Source: Rhododendron vialii (taxonomy: Eukaryota > Streptophyta > Magnoliopsida > Ericales > Ericaceae). From it: a stretch of DNA of 64,000 nucleotides. Position 1 is the first letter of the stretch, and the number at the start of each line of letters is the position of its first letter. A model generated the notes under the pieces. That model did no database searches. It was not told the DNA's origin and saw only the letters and a program-made list of their open reading frames with translations. Location: positions 12,386,001-12,450,000 of the forward strand of contig NC_080561.1 of NCBI RefSeq assembly GCF_030253575.1, written 5' to 3'. The position numbers were made by a program, and so were the translations under genes. Shown one piece after another: positions 1 through 10,733 of the stretch.

Positions 1-147
1 TTTATTTCTTTTTCAAGAACAAGAGCCTACGACCAAATCTAATTATATAACCATACAATTTTTTTTTTTTCATATTTTCGGCACAACATGTAACTAAATT
101 TTCTTTAAACGATGCTACCCTGCGCCCAAATCTTAGCTCCGCCACTA
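1..147. mobile_element. Right end of a hAT-type element (rest outside window)
   Basis: The stretch ends in GCTCCGCCACTA at 136-147. The same terminus, GTTCCGCCACTA, closes the complete hAT-like element at 49522-50338, which has an 8-bp target duplication. The upstream part of this copy lies before the window, so its left end and target duplication cannot be checked; the right flank would be CCTGTAAT. No coding sequence is visible. Confidence 0.5.
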
Positions 148-235
148 CCTGTAATATTGTTCTAAATAAAAGGTCGGACATTTTCCCCTTTTCTACATTC
201 TTTTACAATTGATCCTTTAGTTATGGTGTTAGAGC
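148..235 (-). pseudogene. Short endogenous pararetrovirus remnant
   Basis: Positions 187-220 closely match a stretch at 10427-10455, which lies on the far side of the protease/RT remnants in the same minus-strand reading direction. In both places the minus strand encodes a short basic peptide. I infer both are the same part of a caulimovirid-like element, upstream of the protease. Too short and decayed to name a domain. Confidence 0.35.
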
Positions 236-603
236 TAGGGGTGTGCATGGGTTGGACGGGTCGGGTTCGGCCCCGAACCCGAACCCAACCCGACTGGTCG
301 GGTATTGAATTTTTGGGCCCCGAACCCGAACCGAAGGAGTGGGAGTAACCGTCCGCGTGCCCGATTTTTTGGACGGGTCGGGTCGGGTCCGACCAAAACC
401 GAAGTAAACTATATGAATTCGTTGCCTTTTGGTCATGTTTGGTCGGGTCGGGTCGAGTCGGGTAAGAAAAAACAGCACCCCGACCCCCGAACCGAAAACT
501 GGTTTTTTTGGAAAAATGTACCCGTACCCGACCAAACCACATGTTCGGTCCTGCCCAAAACCCTTCAGGTCGGGTCGGGGCTCGGGTTTTTTGCACACCC
601 CTA
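236..603. mobile_element. hAT-like MITE, GGGTCGGGT-rich
   Basis: Perfect 12-bp terminal inverted repeats, TAGGGGTGTGCA at 236-247 and TGCACACCCCTA at 592-603, are flanked by 8-bp sequences GTTAGAGC and ATCAGAGC (6 of 8 identical), as expected for an old hAT insertion. The interior is full of GGGTCGGGT and CCCGACC words, which makes it far more GC-rich than its surroundings and produces long overlapping false ORFs on both strands. A second copy of the family is at 54644-54978. It interrupts pararetrovirus-like sequence. Confidence 0.75.
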
Positions 604-1579
604 ATCAGAGCCATGTTAATGGTGGCTTAAGCATATAGTTAATGCTTATGTAAATCGATCCTTCGAAATTATGCCTTAGTTAGTTCAACTTCAAGAATAA
701 AATTTTCAAATGTAAGAAGACATTTGGGATAGTGGAACGTCACCCAAGTCACGTACGGGTTTTGTGTTGCCATAAGGTCCCGGATAGGGAATTTTGGCCT
801 TGACCAGTAAATCGTTAACAGACGTGCTATCTAAACATGTCAACTTACAATTGAAAAAAGAAGGCGGCATAATTGAGGAAGGAAAGATTTGGGTAAGCAT
901 TAACACAAATACTAAACTATGCTTAGTAGGTTGTTTAAACCTGAATCTGACAGAGTTAAAAATACTGAATTAGTAGAATTTGTTGATGTGCAAGATCAAT
1001 TGAATCACTGGACAATACCTCTGGTTCGTCCAGAAATCATTTATAGGCATGGTATGTTTGAATTTAAGAGTAGTATAACTATAAAAATCATGGAAAGAAC
1101 TGAGAGCATAGAAGGTAATGATAAGATAATAAATCTTATGGAACCAAGAGACTTAATAACTCATATGAGAAATTAAAAATGTCCATTTAGGGTTAGTTCA
1201 AGTAGCTTTTTAGCCACTTGCCCTATTGGGCATGGACACTTGTCTCCAAGCGACTCCTCGCAATGGGAGGTGTAGTAATTGGAGATCATTGATTATGAGG
1301 GTGATTGAGACCAGTCTATGTCATGGTCCTGTTTATTTTAATGCTTATCCCAATCTTACCCTATCATTTACAGATAGGAATATAGGAGAAGTTTTGAATC
1401 TTAGAATTCAGACCAGGGGATACGATTATCTCCTAGGGTCAGAAGTAGTAGCAATAGTTATAGGGTTTATTACAAAGTGATGAATACTATTAATCCTAAG
1501 GTAAGCCAGTTAGGGCCACCAGATCAAACAGTTCTAATTGAAACAAATATGTTTACCTCTAATATTGCCATCAATAGGC
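604..1579 (+). pseudogene. Endogenous pararetrovirus remnant: movement-protein-like region
   Basis: Two open stretches on the plus strand (about 919-1176 and 1226-1480) are separated by stops. The second has the look of the 30K-superfamily movement protein of plant pararetroviruses: an internal segment reading GPVYFNAYPN followed by a beta-rich C-terminal part. The first stop-free block is also compatible with the N-terminal half of that protein, but less clearly. The reading frame is broken by stops around 1173-1225 and after 1480, then interrupted at 1580 by a solo LTR and continues briefly after it (4555-4617). This is an old non-functional copy. It is in the opposite orientation to the protease/RT remnants at 4.85-8.18 kb, so the integrated copy is rearranged or there were two insertions. 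Confidence 0.55.
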
Positions 1580-2889
1580 TGATATGTCACGCCCTCGATT
1601 TTCAACATAAATAAATAATTCATTTCATTAAATGATCATCGCATAGTATAAATTAAACCCAAAAAGAGAGAGTTCCAAATGATCATTTACAAACTAAGTT
1701 CCTAAGTTTAAAGATTTACAACATTGGCACTACGGCCCAAATTCTATAACTAGTTAAAGAGAGTAAATTTAGAGGTTACATAATATTTGAAGTTAAAAGA
1801 GTTCAAACAAATTTACAATTTCATTCCTTCAAGAGATCGAGCAGAAGATGATTGAACCATTTTCCAAAGACGACTTTCAAAAGACATGAAATCAAGCATG
1901 TACACCATGCACTCTGTGTCAAGGTCCTTGAGATGTACCTGAAAATGATAGATTGAGCTACACTAGCCCAATAGATAATTCTATACCCAAGCTATATGTA
2001 AATGTGATGAAACGTGCAATGAGAATAGATGATTTTCCAATAAATGAGTAAGAGATACAAAGGGGGCACCATAATGAACCGATGGACTACGACTACGGAA
2101 TTCAATACGTCTTAAAGATATCCCTAATCATTTATACATTAACTAGGAGCCGCATTAAACACATATCAATCTAAATAACCCACGATAGTTTCTCAAACCG
2201 TTTTAAGACCTCACAAGTGAATGCCACCATTAATCTCCTAATTTCTTACCATTTAACATCACGCCTCTTTTCATAAAAAGATAACATTCCCCTTTGGTTG
2301 CCAAAATAACTTGTGAAAATTCTCGACCTTTACAGGTCAAGCTCCGTTGATTCGCTTGAATACCGGAATCCGTTGATTTGTGCCCAAATACCGGAACTGT
2401 TGATTTGTGCCCAAATACCGGAACTGTTGATTCGCTTAGGAATACCAAAGGATTTTTCATAAAAATCCTTTTTCCAAAACCAAATTCCTTTCCTTTCAAA
2501 ACTTTGATAAAATCGATCATTTATTCCTTTGTTCGACAGTTACCATCTCAAGCAACAACACGAACTTCTATAACCAATCATAACTTCCTTCATCATGTGA
2601 GACATTCAACCGTATCACCACCCCTTGCGTTATAGTGAATTCTCTCCACCTGGGTTTCCGCATTACCACACCTTGTGTTGCGGGCCCTCTAGAGTCTCCG
2701 CATTACCACACCTTGCATTGCAGGACCCTCAATTCAAAGTTCACAAACACACAGGCGTTATCAATCCATATACAAGAAGACGACACTTTCCAAAGTCACA
2801 TCCTTCCATTCGTCATCACACAATATAATACAAACTCGAAACGTATCCCATTGTACATCGATATATATATATATATAGTCCGGTTCCCT

Positions 2890-3220
2890 TGAGGGATCCC
2901 ACACGGGCTTACCGTGCGGGACTCCCATTTTCCGATCGAATTGGGACGATCCGAGCCGCTCAAAGTGATTAGAACGTGATTTTAAGGGTACTCGCAAGAA
3001 ATCAGCAAAAAAAATGATCGGAAAGGGCTTGATCCGAGCAGTTTTTTATTGAACGGTTCAGTAAAAAACTGCTCGGATCAAGCCCTTCCCGATCATTTTT
3101 TTGGCTGATTTCTCGTGGGTACCCTTAAAATCACGTTCTGAACACATTGAGCGGCTCGGATCGTCGCAATTCTATCGGGAAATGGGAGGTCCGCACGGTA
3201 GACTGGTAAGGGATCCCTCA
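2890..3220. repeat. Long palindromic (foldback) element nested in the solo LTR
   Basis: Two ~165-bp arms, 2890-3054 and 3056-3220, are near-perfect reverse complements around a one-base centre. Matching landmarks are GAGGGATCCC/GGGATCCCTC at the outer ends and GATCCGAGCAG/CTGCTCGGATC at the inner ends. The transcript would fold into one long hairpin. No clear target duplication was found, so the class of transposon is unassigned. It shares the word GATCCGAGCCG with the other foldback elements near 31-34 kb. Confidence 0.8.
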
Positions 3221-3230
3221 CTGGATCCGT

Positions 3231-3231
<1 letters not shown>

Positions 3232-3273
<42 letters not shown>
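3232..3273. repeat. (TG)n microsatellite
   Basis: About 21 uninterrupted TG dinucleotides directly beyond the right arm of the foldback element, followed by TATATATT. Confidence 0.95.
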
Positions 3274-3279
<6 letters not shown>

Positions 3280-4258
3280 TCTAAGTCCACGTTATTCCCC
3301 TAAGTTTATTGCAACACCCTACATCACATACCGAACCCACAACAACTCCATGACGCACCACCGGCTAGGTCCTAAACGAGAATCTATAAAACGAATACCA
3401 AGGAACCTAGGATGATCAATCAAGACGAAGCACGAAGATACGAGTTACCCTATTTTCTTCCGGACCACTAGGCAAACCCCTGTCGACCAACCAAATGCCC
3501 ACGTCATACCTTATAGCTTACGATATTTAATAACGACTCCATGGTGCGTCCACCAATCACTACTTCACGCCATAGCGCTTAATAGGTCTATGTCGTTCAT
3601 TGAGACATGTTACAATATCTACTAAAATTAACCATATGCATAAATAGTGTACGAACACCCTAATCATTTAATTCTACACTATTCTATGCTACAACGAGGG
3701 CCCAAGAAGACCGATTGGTCAATGAATCTTTCGGGGTATGAACAATCAAGCTTAGAAGTGATTCAAAAGTGTTTAGAGAGTGCTAGAGTGATCGGGGTTC
3801 AAACAAGCATGAGAAGAGTAAAATGTGTCAAAACTATCCCGAAAACAAGGGGGTATCGATACTCCAAAATGAGGTATCGATACCTGGACGACTGCTGTCC
3901 AGAAAAGGCTGGGGTATTGATACCCCGTTTTGGGGTATCAATACCCCAGAGTTTTTTAGCGAATTTTCAGACTTCAAAAGGTAAAACCCCAACAACAACA
4001 ATGAATCAATGCACGATCTAAGCACACAATCATCTCATAAACGCATAGAGAGAGAGTAAGAAATCCATACCTCAAGCTTACAAGGTTGAAACCCAAGATC
4101 CACTAGCGAGCCCTAGCTTTAAAACTCGAAATCCTCCATGAATACGCCTCTCGGAGCTCTATCCAACGAATCACGAGCTTGAAATCATGTCTAGGAGGTG
4201 GAAAGGAGGTTGATAACCATGGGTTTTGAGTTTTGGGGTGAAATTTTGTGTGATGGAG

Positions 4259-4259
<1 letters not shown>

Positions 4260-4300
<41 letters not shown>
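4260..4300. repeat. (AG)n microsatellite in the solo LTR
   Basis: About 20 AG units; on the minus strand it lies just downstream of the LTR TATA box, a CT-rich leader-like position. Confidence 0.9.
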
Positions 4301-4302
<2 letters not shown>

Positions 4303-4617
4303 CCAAAGGAGAGGGATAGAGTCGGCTGGAGAGAGAAAGAGATGAGGGAGATTTTTGATCTCCAACAACACACACACACCCCCCCCCCCTTTTTATACTA
4401 GCACCCAACTCAATTACACTTATACTCCCTCAAACAACAATCCTATCATTTAAGCCCAAAATCAAATAAACTCACAATTTTCCCATTTATTCGGTATTCT
4501 AGCATTTATAAAACCTTTAAATCATTTTTGAATAATACGGGTCTCTACATGATAAATTGGAAGGAAGTTTCTTTTCCAGAAAATTTGGACCACCAAATAA
4601 TGAACCAATTCGGAAAA

Positions 4618-4788
4618 GAGAATAAATTCTTTACACCGTCGGTGTAAACATTTGTTTCCTCCAAATCAATTGCATTGCACCACGTCGCCATATTTTATTA
4701 ATTGGGACCACTATTTTGACACGTGTTGCAATGCAATTGATTTGGAGGAAACAAATGTTTACACCGGCGGTGTAAAGAATTTGTTCTC
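4618..4788. mobile_element. MITE with long inverted repeats, Mutator-like
   Basis: The ends are long inverted repeats of about 65 bp (GAGAATAAATTC at the left, GAATTTGTTCTC at the right, with GTGTAAACATTTG and CAAATGTTTAC inside). The flanks are 9 bp, TTCGGAAAA and TCCGGAAAA (8 of 9 identical). Long TIRs plus a 9-bp duplication point to a Mutator-type MITE. It sits in the movement-protein-like remnant that resumes at 4555. Confidence 0.7.
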
Positions 4789-4849
4789 TCCGGAAAATTA
4801 TTTTGTCCAATCAAGTTTGGACATAACTTGAAAAACCATGAATGCTTCC

Positions 4850-5825
4850 TTCTCTGATTTTGGTAGTAAAAAGCACATATCCATGCTTTAATGTAGTCCC
4901 AATAATTGTATTGAATTGTACTAGTTCCATTTTCATTACGGATTGATAAAGATTTTGATTTTTGTGGGTGTGTTTCTCACCTTTGCATTGGGATAACTAT
5001 CTTGATTATGGCTTTACTGTAATTGATTGGGCTTCCATATTTTTCATAAGTATGGATAGTTTCAATTGAGCCAGATTCTATAAGCATAACCTCATAGATG
5101 TATTTGTATTTTTTCTTGGGAACAGGATAACACATTGTATCCAAATTTTGGGACTTTATTTCCCATGGATCATCCCTTCATTGTTCATCTTGGGGTTCCA
5201 AGACCAACATTGTTTCAGTTACTTCGGAGGTTTTGAATTCAACCTCTGATTGTTGAGCCTCTTTCATTGAGGGTCCTTTAGAAGATGATGATGTATCTTG
5301 AAAGGCAGGAAATTGAAATGCCTGGGCCTTTAAATAGGCTTCAATATTTGCATGGGTAGCCCTTAATTTTGTTACCACGACCACTATCTCTTCCACGAGG
5401 ATTATTTCCTCTACATTGTCCTTGATCTGGAGATCTACTCATGCTGTAAAATCAAGCACCAGGCAGAATATTGAGTTTATTTTGTTCCTTAATTTAAGGA
5501 ATGAGAATTCAAATTCTTCATCGTCGTCCATTCCATATTTCTCAAAATGACATATAATTACTTCCATTGTATGAATCCATTTGTTCAAATTGTATCTTGT
5601 ATGTGGAAGCTTGAAAAAATTCATCTGGTAATTTGTTTGGGATAAATTGTAGTGCAATCTCTTTAACTTCGTAAATTGGGATGCTATTTGGACCAATTGT
5701 CTATGCTCGGACATTTAAGCGGCTAGAATTTTTAATTGCTGTTGCAGTTCAACAATTCTCCATTGATAAGCAGCCAAATTATACCTGTATATTTTTATTG
5801 ACATATAAGAATTTCTTTGTAATTT
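4850..5825 (-). pseudogene. Decayed coding sequence downstream of the pararetrovirus polymerase
   Basis: Several stop-broken open stretches are on the minus strand (about 5714-5439, 5445-5347, 5396-5178 and 5140-4955), directly downstream of the RNase H-like region. One encodes an acidic Ser/Glu-rich tail, and an overlapping frame is Arg/Gly-rich. I do not recognise a domain. By position this may be the C-terminal or following ORF of the endogenous pararetrovirus, but that is inference only. Confidence 0.35.
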
Positions 5826-6490
5826 CTATATTCTTTGTTGCCAAAATCTAATTTGTTGAATTATCTCAATTCTGCTAATTGTCATTAATTCTTGTAAAAA
5901 TTCTTTGGTTAAAAAATCAAGAAGAGAATTATTTTCTCCTTTTATATATTCAATATCAAAATCAAAAGCAGATAATTCAGACTGCCATCTAGCAAATATT
6001 TGTTTTGAAGCCAAGTTTTTAACATCTTGTTTTAAAACCTGTTTAGCTGCGCTACAATCGACTTTAAGCAAAAATGTTGATCTAACAAATCATCTTGAAA
6101 TTTATTTATGCATTTGACTATAGAAAGAATTTCTTTCTTTATAGTGCTATAATTAGCCTGAGCATTTTTAAATAATTGTGATGTAAATCGGAGTAATTCT
6201 TCTTTTGAGGTAATTAGATTATATTGCTTCAGAATACCACCATAACCTATATTGGAAGCATTAGTCTCCACTATTTTTTGCTATTCTGGATTAGCAATAT
6301 CAAGATAGGGCAATTGCTTAGCTTTTAGCTTAATTTTTTGGACAACTTTAGTGTGGTGTTCTGACCAATGCAGAGGATTTTTTTTTGTCCTTTCATATGG
6401 AGCAAAATCCTGAGCTAATTCTTTATAATAGTTTCCTATATAATTGAGACTGCCCAAAAATCGCTGCAATTGAGACCTAAAAATCTAATA
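5826..6490 (-). pseudogene. Endogenous pararetrovirus: end of RT and RNase H region
   Basis: Three minus-strand segments (6469-6281, 6271-6032, 6071-5826) are in consecutive order but different frames. They resemble the RT thumb/connection (FLGSLNY), the first RNase H strand and the C-terminal RNase H portion ending ENNSLLDFLTKEF, the form typical of Caulimoviridae rather than Ty3/Gypsy. Frameshifts and stops between segments show a dead copy. A Stowaway MITE at 6491-6724 separates it from the rest of RT. Which caulimovirid genus it belongs to is not resolved. Confidence 0.7.
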
Positions 6491-6724
6491 CTCCCTCCGT
6501 CCCAAAATGGATGACAATTTTTGAAACTCTTGTCATTTTTCGCTGCTTATATCTTTTAATCTATAATATTTTTCATGAGTTTGAAAACTTTGTATAATAG
6601 AACTAATCGAGAACTATCAAATAAGATCCATATTACATATTTTTTGAGATCCACATTGAAAGATATACGGAATTGAAATGGGCACGGATATCAAAAATTG
6701 ACATCCAATTTGGGACGGAGGGAG
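6491..6724. mobile_element. Stowaway MITE
   Basis: Starts CTCCCTCCGTCCC and ends GGGACGGAGGGAG, flanked by TA at 6489-6490 and 6725-6726. These are the diagnostic Stowaway (Tc1/mariner) terminus and target. Length is 234 bp. It is inserted in the reverse transcriptase remnant. Confidence 0.95.
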
Positions 6725-6726
6725 TA

Positions 6727-7470
6727 ATAGTCTAAAATAATTTCATTTTTGGTGCACACACCACTAGACCATTTCTTTTAATCACATCTTTAAATATTCG
6801 AAGATGCTTAATATGTTGATCTATATTCTGGAAAAATATTAATACATCATCTATATGTAACAAATTAAAAATTCTGCATGAGGATAAAATATCTCTTTCA
6901 ATATGTTTTAAAATTCTGAAGGAGCATTCTCCAAACCAAAAGACATACTATTCCATTCGTAATGCCCAAAAGGTACAGTAAAAACTGTCTAAACTGTCTT
7001 GTGTTGATCAAATTCATTAATTTGAATTTGCCAATAACCTGATTTTAAATAAAATTGAGAAAAAATTATTGCTTTATTCCTATCCAATAAATCTGTCTTA
7101 TTGGGGATTGGCTATCTAATCCACATTAACACTTCATTTAAAGGCTTATAATTTATCTCTAACATAGGAACACCTCTTTCCTTTTCAGCATTCTTATTAA
7201 CAAAAAAAACTGTACAACTTCAAGGAGAATAGCTATTCCTAATTAATTATTTTTTAAGTAAGCTGTCAATTTCATTTTGACACATTATGAAATACTCATT
7301 TTTCATTTGGCTGGGTCTAGCCTTGGTAGGAATTTTCCTTTCATTAAAATCCTTTTCATAAGGTAGTGAAATAATATGTTTTTTCCTATGCCAAAAAGCA
7401 TCAGGAATATCACTACAAATCCCATTATTAAAATCATGTTTTATCTGATGTAATATGTAATAAGGGTATT
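6727..7470 (-). pseudogene. Endogenous pararetrovirus: reverse transcriptase region, decayed
   Basis: This stretch lies between recognisable protease/linker (7.5-8.1 kb) and RNase H (5.8-6.5 kb) remnants in the same orientation, so by position it is the RT palm and fingers. It has multiple stops and frameshifts, and no intact ORF above 60 codons remains. The call rests mainly on context, so confidence is moderate. Confidence 0.5.
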
Positions 7471-8179
7471 TATGTCTTTTTATATTGAGTCTATATATAG
7501 GTGTTGGAGTCCTTTCTTTTGGCAGCTTTTATCATTTTTAACAAATATATTATCAAGAGCTAGTCTCTTTTGTATCCCATTTGGGAGTTTCTCTCTCTAC
7601 ATTGTCTATGGGTATCTCTGGTTGCATCAATATCTGAGATATTTTCTCCTTCATAGTGGTTTTGAAGCATTTCTTCAATACTCATTATTTGGATTTCCTT
7701 TTGCAAGAAATTTATTTGTTTGTCTTTATTAAAAATTTGCTGGGTAATATCATTTATCTCCTTATAAATAAGGGATGGAACAAATTCCATAGGCATTATC
7801 ATAGCCAAAAAGGGTGTTCCTAAAATTAATTGTTGGAGATTTCTTATACAGAGAAAAATTGTTTCCAAAAAATTTCCCTAATTGCAAATATAAATATTGT
7901 TAAGTTTATATTTAATAATTATTTTGGACCCACTAGCATTCATGAGACTTTGAGAAAATTTCTCAAAATATTGAGTTGGGACTAATCCTTTTTGGATGCA
8001 ATTCATATCTGCTCTACTGTTGACCAAAGCAATGATATTACTGATGGTATATTTCTTTTGAATAATCAGATTTATCCTGATATGCCATTTCTGATATATT
8101 ATATTATTTAATATATTCAAATGATCAAGATTATTATCTTGTTCAGAAGTTAATTAATTTTTTTTTTCTCTAGGGTACC
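7471..8179 (-). pseudogene. Endogenous pararetrovirus: aspartic protease and linker region
   Basis: Minus-strand open stretches at 8120-7878 and 7868-7560 resemble the retropepsin-like protease and the segment leading into RT of caulimovirids. The expected Asp-Ser/Thr-Gly active-site triplet is altered to Asn-Ser-Arg in the visible sequence (NSRAD), so the catalytic aspartate is lost. The frame is broken between the two stretches. The LGTPFLA motif in the second stretch supports the family. Upstream sequence is cut by the solo LTR at 8185. Confidence 0.6.
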
Positions 8180-8184
8180 TAACC

Positions 8185-10234
8185 TGTAACGCCCCGGAAA
8201 ATTCAACCTAATGCGAGCAATAAATGCATAAACATTGCATTGAAAAGTCAAGTCTTCGTCAAACATTGGAAGGGTTGACCAAATTAAAGACTTTTCTTTC
8301 TTTAAAACCTTAAATCAATTTATCTTTTTTTTTTAAAAATAAAGATATTCATAACGAATATATTTTTTCACAAAACTAACAAGTTTTCTATGCCTTGAAG
8401 GATATTTCATCAATTATAACTCTTTATAATCAAACCATATATAACTTTATTCCCATATGTCTCCAAAACAACATGTTCTTTACATAATCTTTAGTGCCAA
8501 AAATAAGTTCTACAAGCCATAGAGTGGGCTTCCAAAATATGATTACATAACCCATAGTTTTACAGTTCCAAAATAATAACATAGGTTTTTGGTTCCACAA
8601 TCATACTACAAAAGACATACTTACAAATCTGGCCTTGTCGTCTTACATGTTCCATTACATATGCTAAATAAAACAACACAAAAGGAACTCCACATAGCTG
8701 CACTTCATTAAGTTCTCGACGCTTCTTTGTCACCTGAAATGGTTAAACAACATGAGCTGAAGCCCATAGAAAACAAGACTAAACCAAATAATATGTTCAA
8801 GTTTAACATAAATGCCGTGAAACAAGCATAAATTAAAAATTCACACATAATTCTCAAGTGTCGATAAATTTACCATATTAATGACCTCATATGGTTCTTC
8901 GCCTAATCAACCTAGCCCAACATTCCTAGGTTTAACCCAAATTCATAACCATACACTAACTCTAATATCTAACCGAGGGTAGCCGGGTACAAGTACCACC
9001 CCATAAACCGGGGTAATCGGGTACAAGCACCACCCTTGCACCGGGGTAATCGGGTATGGTGTACCACCCCATCAATTTTCGGTCTTTCACCGAGGAGCTT
9101 GCCAAGCCCAACTTGCTTTTTCCTAGGTGCACCATCTAAATCTAGACCAACATAATCCAAGCTCAAGTATCTCTACCTATCTCATCAATCGGGATAATTT
9201 CTATCCAAATATCATCCGCATAATTCCCTACCGAGTATCCAAGCTCTAAGCGTTCAATAAACTTCAAACACACATAAACTCTTTCATTAACACAAATAAC
9301 CTTCACAAGTCATAAAAACAAATCACAAGGTGTGCAAGAGTCATAATTTTTGCATCTCAAATTAAACTTAATTTCTCAAGTAAACATTGTTTTTTTCTTT
9401 CTCTAGATGTTCAACGCGCAACATGGATACAAGGTACTCCCATATAAACAACACATATTCCCAACATTAGTCATCTTACACTTCAATAGCACATAAATTT
9501 CAAGAATTGAATAAGTATCAACAAGCACCCATACTTTTTATGTGAGATCTTAAAACCCTAACACAATCTTTCACATAATCTAAGAAATATTCATGTTCTA
9601 CAACAAATTCACAACATTTATACTAAAAATAAACATAACAAGAGGGTTAGTCATGTATCCTGTCTCAAAAGAGCCAAATCCCGAAAAAAAGCTAGGAACT
9701 CCAAAGTTGGCCGATCAAGATTTTGTTTGGATCGCTACGTAGCTCTTTGTTTGTAGATCACGTTTTCTTCTTGCCTTTTTGCAAGATTCTAGAATCTTGA
9801 ACAAAGAGGTTTTGTATGGAGTTGTAGAGAGAAAATGAGAGAGATAGAACGGAAAAAAAAAGAAAGAAAAGGAAAGTAAAACAGAGAACGCACGAGTTCT
9901 CTGGTGGCTTCCCATTTTCATTTGCACTACGGCCCCTCCAAGAATAAAGCTATTGCTCCATCTTCTAAAATGTTTTAAGTCAATACACTAAGGCCCCGAA
10001 ACCAACAATCAATAATAATCAACTCTAAAAAGTTATAAAAAAAAAGAGAGTCCATAACATGTGGTTCCAATAACTTGTCCATGGCGCACAAAATTGAGTC
10101 CGATCAATTAAGCATACTGTAAATTCACACATATATACATAAAAAAAATTCCATGGTTCACAAAATTATTAAAATAGTTACACATATCCACATTATTAAA
10201 TTAAATAAATTCAAATTAGGAACGGATCTCTACA
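8185..10234 (-). mobile_element. Solo LTR of a Ty3/Gypsy-type retrotransposon
   Basis: On the plus strand it starts TGTAACGCCCCGG and ends GGATCTCTACA, with identical 5-bp flanks TAACC at 8180-8184 and 10235-10239. Minus orientation therefore reads TGTAGAGATCC to CCGGGGCGTTACA. It is 2050 bp long with no internal domains. An internal minisatellite of about three ~37-bp units (GGGGTAATCGGGTACAAG) lies at 8975-9075. The insertion splits the caulimovirid-like remnant, because related coding continues at 10240-10490. Confidence 0.9.
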
Positions 10235-10239
10235 TAACC

Positions 10240-10510
10240 TCTAGCTAACATTAAAAAGCTCATGAGTAGCTTTAGATTGAAAAGATTCAACATTTTTATT
10301 TCTGATTTTAAGATATTAACTTCTCCTTTTAACTCTGGAATGGTAACAAGCTTGTGCCATGTTCTAATCTATCAAGAATATTTTTTAAATTATAAGCCCC
10401 ATCAGGAATTTGGGGTTTCTCCCTTCTTCTACATTCTTTTACGATCAATCCTTAATAAGTTGGATTTTTCAAAATTGAACAAATAAATCAGGATGGAGGA
10501 ACTACTTTCC
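10240..10510 (-). pseudogene. Endogenous pararetrovirus remnant upstream of the protease
   Basis: The minus strand has an open stretch containing a short basic run (VKECRRRE) that matches the one near 190-230. It lies upstream of the protease once the solo LTR is ignored. No coat-protein zinc knuckle is visible, so the domain is unassigned. Cut on the right by a Stowaway MITE. Confidence 0.35.
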
Positions 10511-10515
10511 AACTA

Positions 10516-10731
10516 CTTCATTTGTCCCTAAATAAGTGTACGACACGTAAACCTAGTTCTTAAAAAAGATGCATTTGTTTTGTTAAAAAAATTAACTTTT
10601 TTTCACAAATCACTAGATAGCAATGAGTTCTATTAGATTATGAAAAAAAAATTAAATTTCTTAATGAAAAATATACATCTTTTGTAAGACCTAATTTTAT
10701 GTGCCAGACATTTATTTAGAAACGGATGAAG
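10516..10731. mobile_element. Stowaway-type MITE, diverged
   Basis: Ends CTTCATTTGTCCCTAAAT and ATTTAGAAACGGATGAAG are imperfect inverted repeats flanked by TA (10514-10515 and 10732-10733). Length is 216 bp. This is a more diverged relative of the copies at 6491 and 33154. Confidence 0.7.
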
Positions 10732-10733
10732 TA

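Larger units (their letters stand above)
1585..4549 (-). mobile_element. Solo LTR of a Ty3/Gypsy-type retrotransposon
   Basis: On the plus strand the unit starts TGTCACGCCCTCG and ends GGGTCTCTACA, and is flanked on both sides by the 5-bp duplication TGATA (1580-1584 and 4550-4554). Read on the minus strand it runs TGTAGAGACCC to GGGCGTGACA, with a TATAAAAA box at 4397-4390. Length is 2965 bp including a nested foldback element (2890-3220). No internal retrotransposon domain is present, so it is a solo LTR left by LTR-LTR recombination. Other contents are two copies of a ~27-bp unit (TTGATTTGTGCCC, 2373-2428), two copies of a ~45-bp unit at 2653-2730, and palindromic GTATCGATAC/GTATTGATAC words at 3850-3950. 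Termini resemble the LTRs at 8185-10234 and 37740-44893. Confidence 0.85.

Noticed and set aside
162-638. Long overlapping ORFs on both strands at 162-638 and similar at 54585-54869
   Set aside because: They lie in GGGTCGGGT-rich MITEs, are Arg/Pro/Gly rich, cross the element boundaries and have no family resemblance.
2340-2440. CRISPR-like direct repeats
   Set aside because: Only two adjacent copies with no spacers, inside a plant LTR. No CRISPR array exists in this window.
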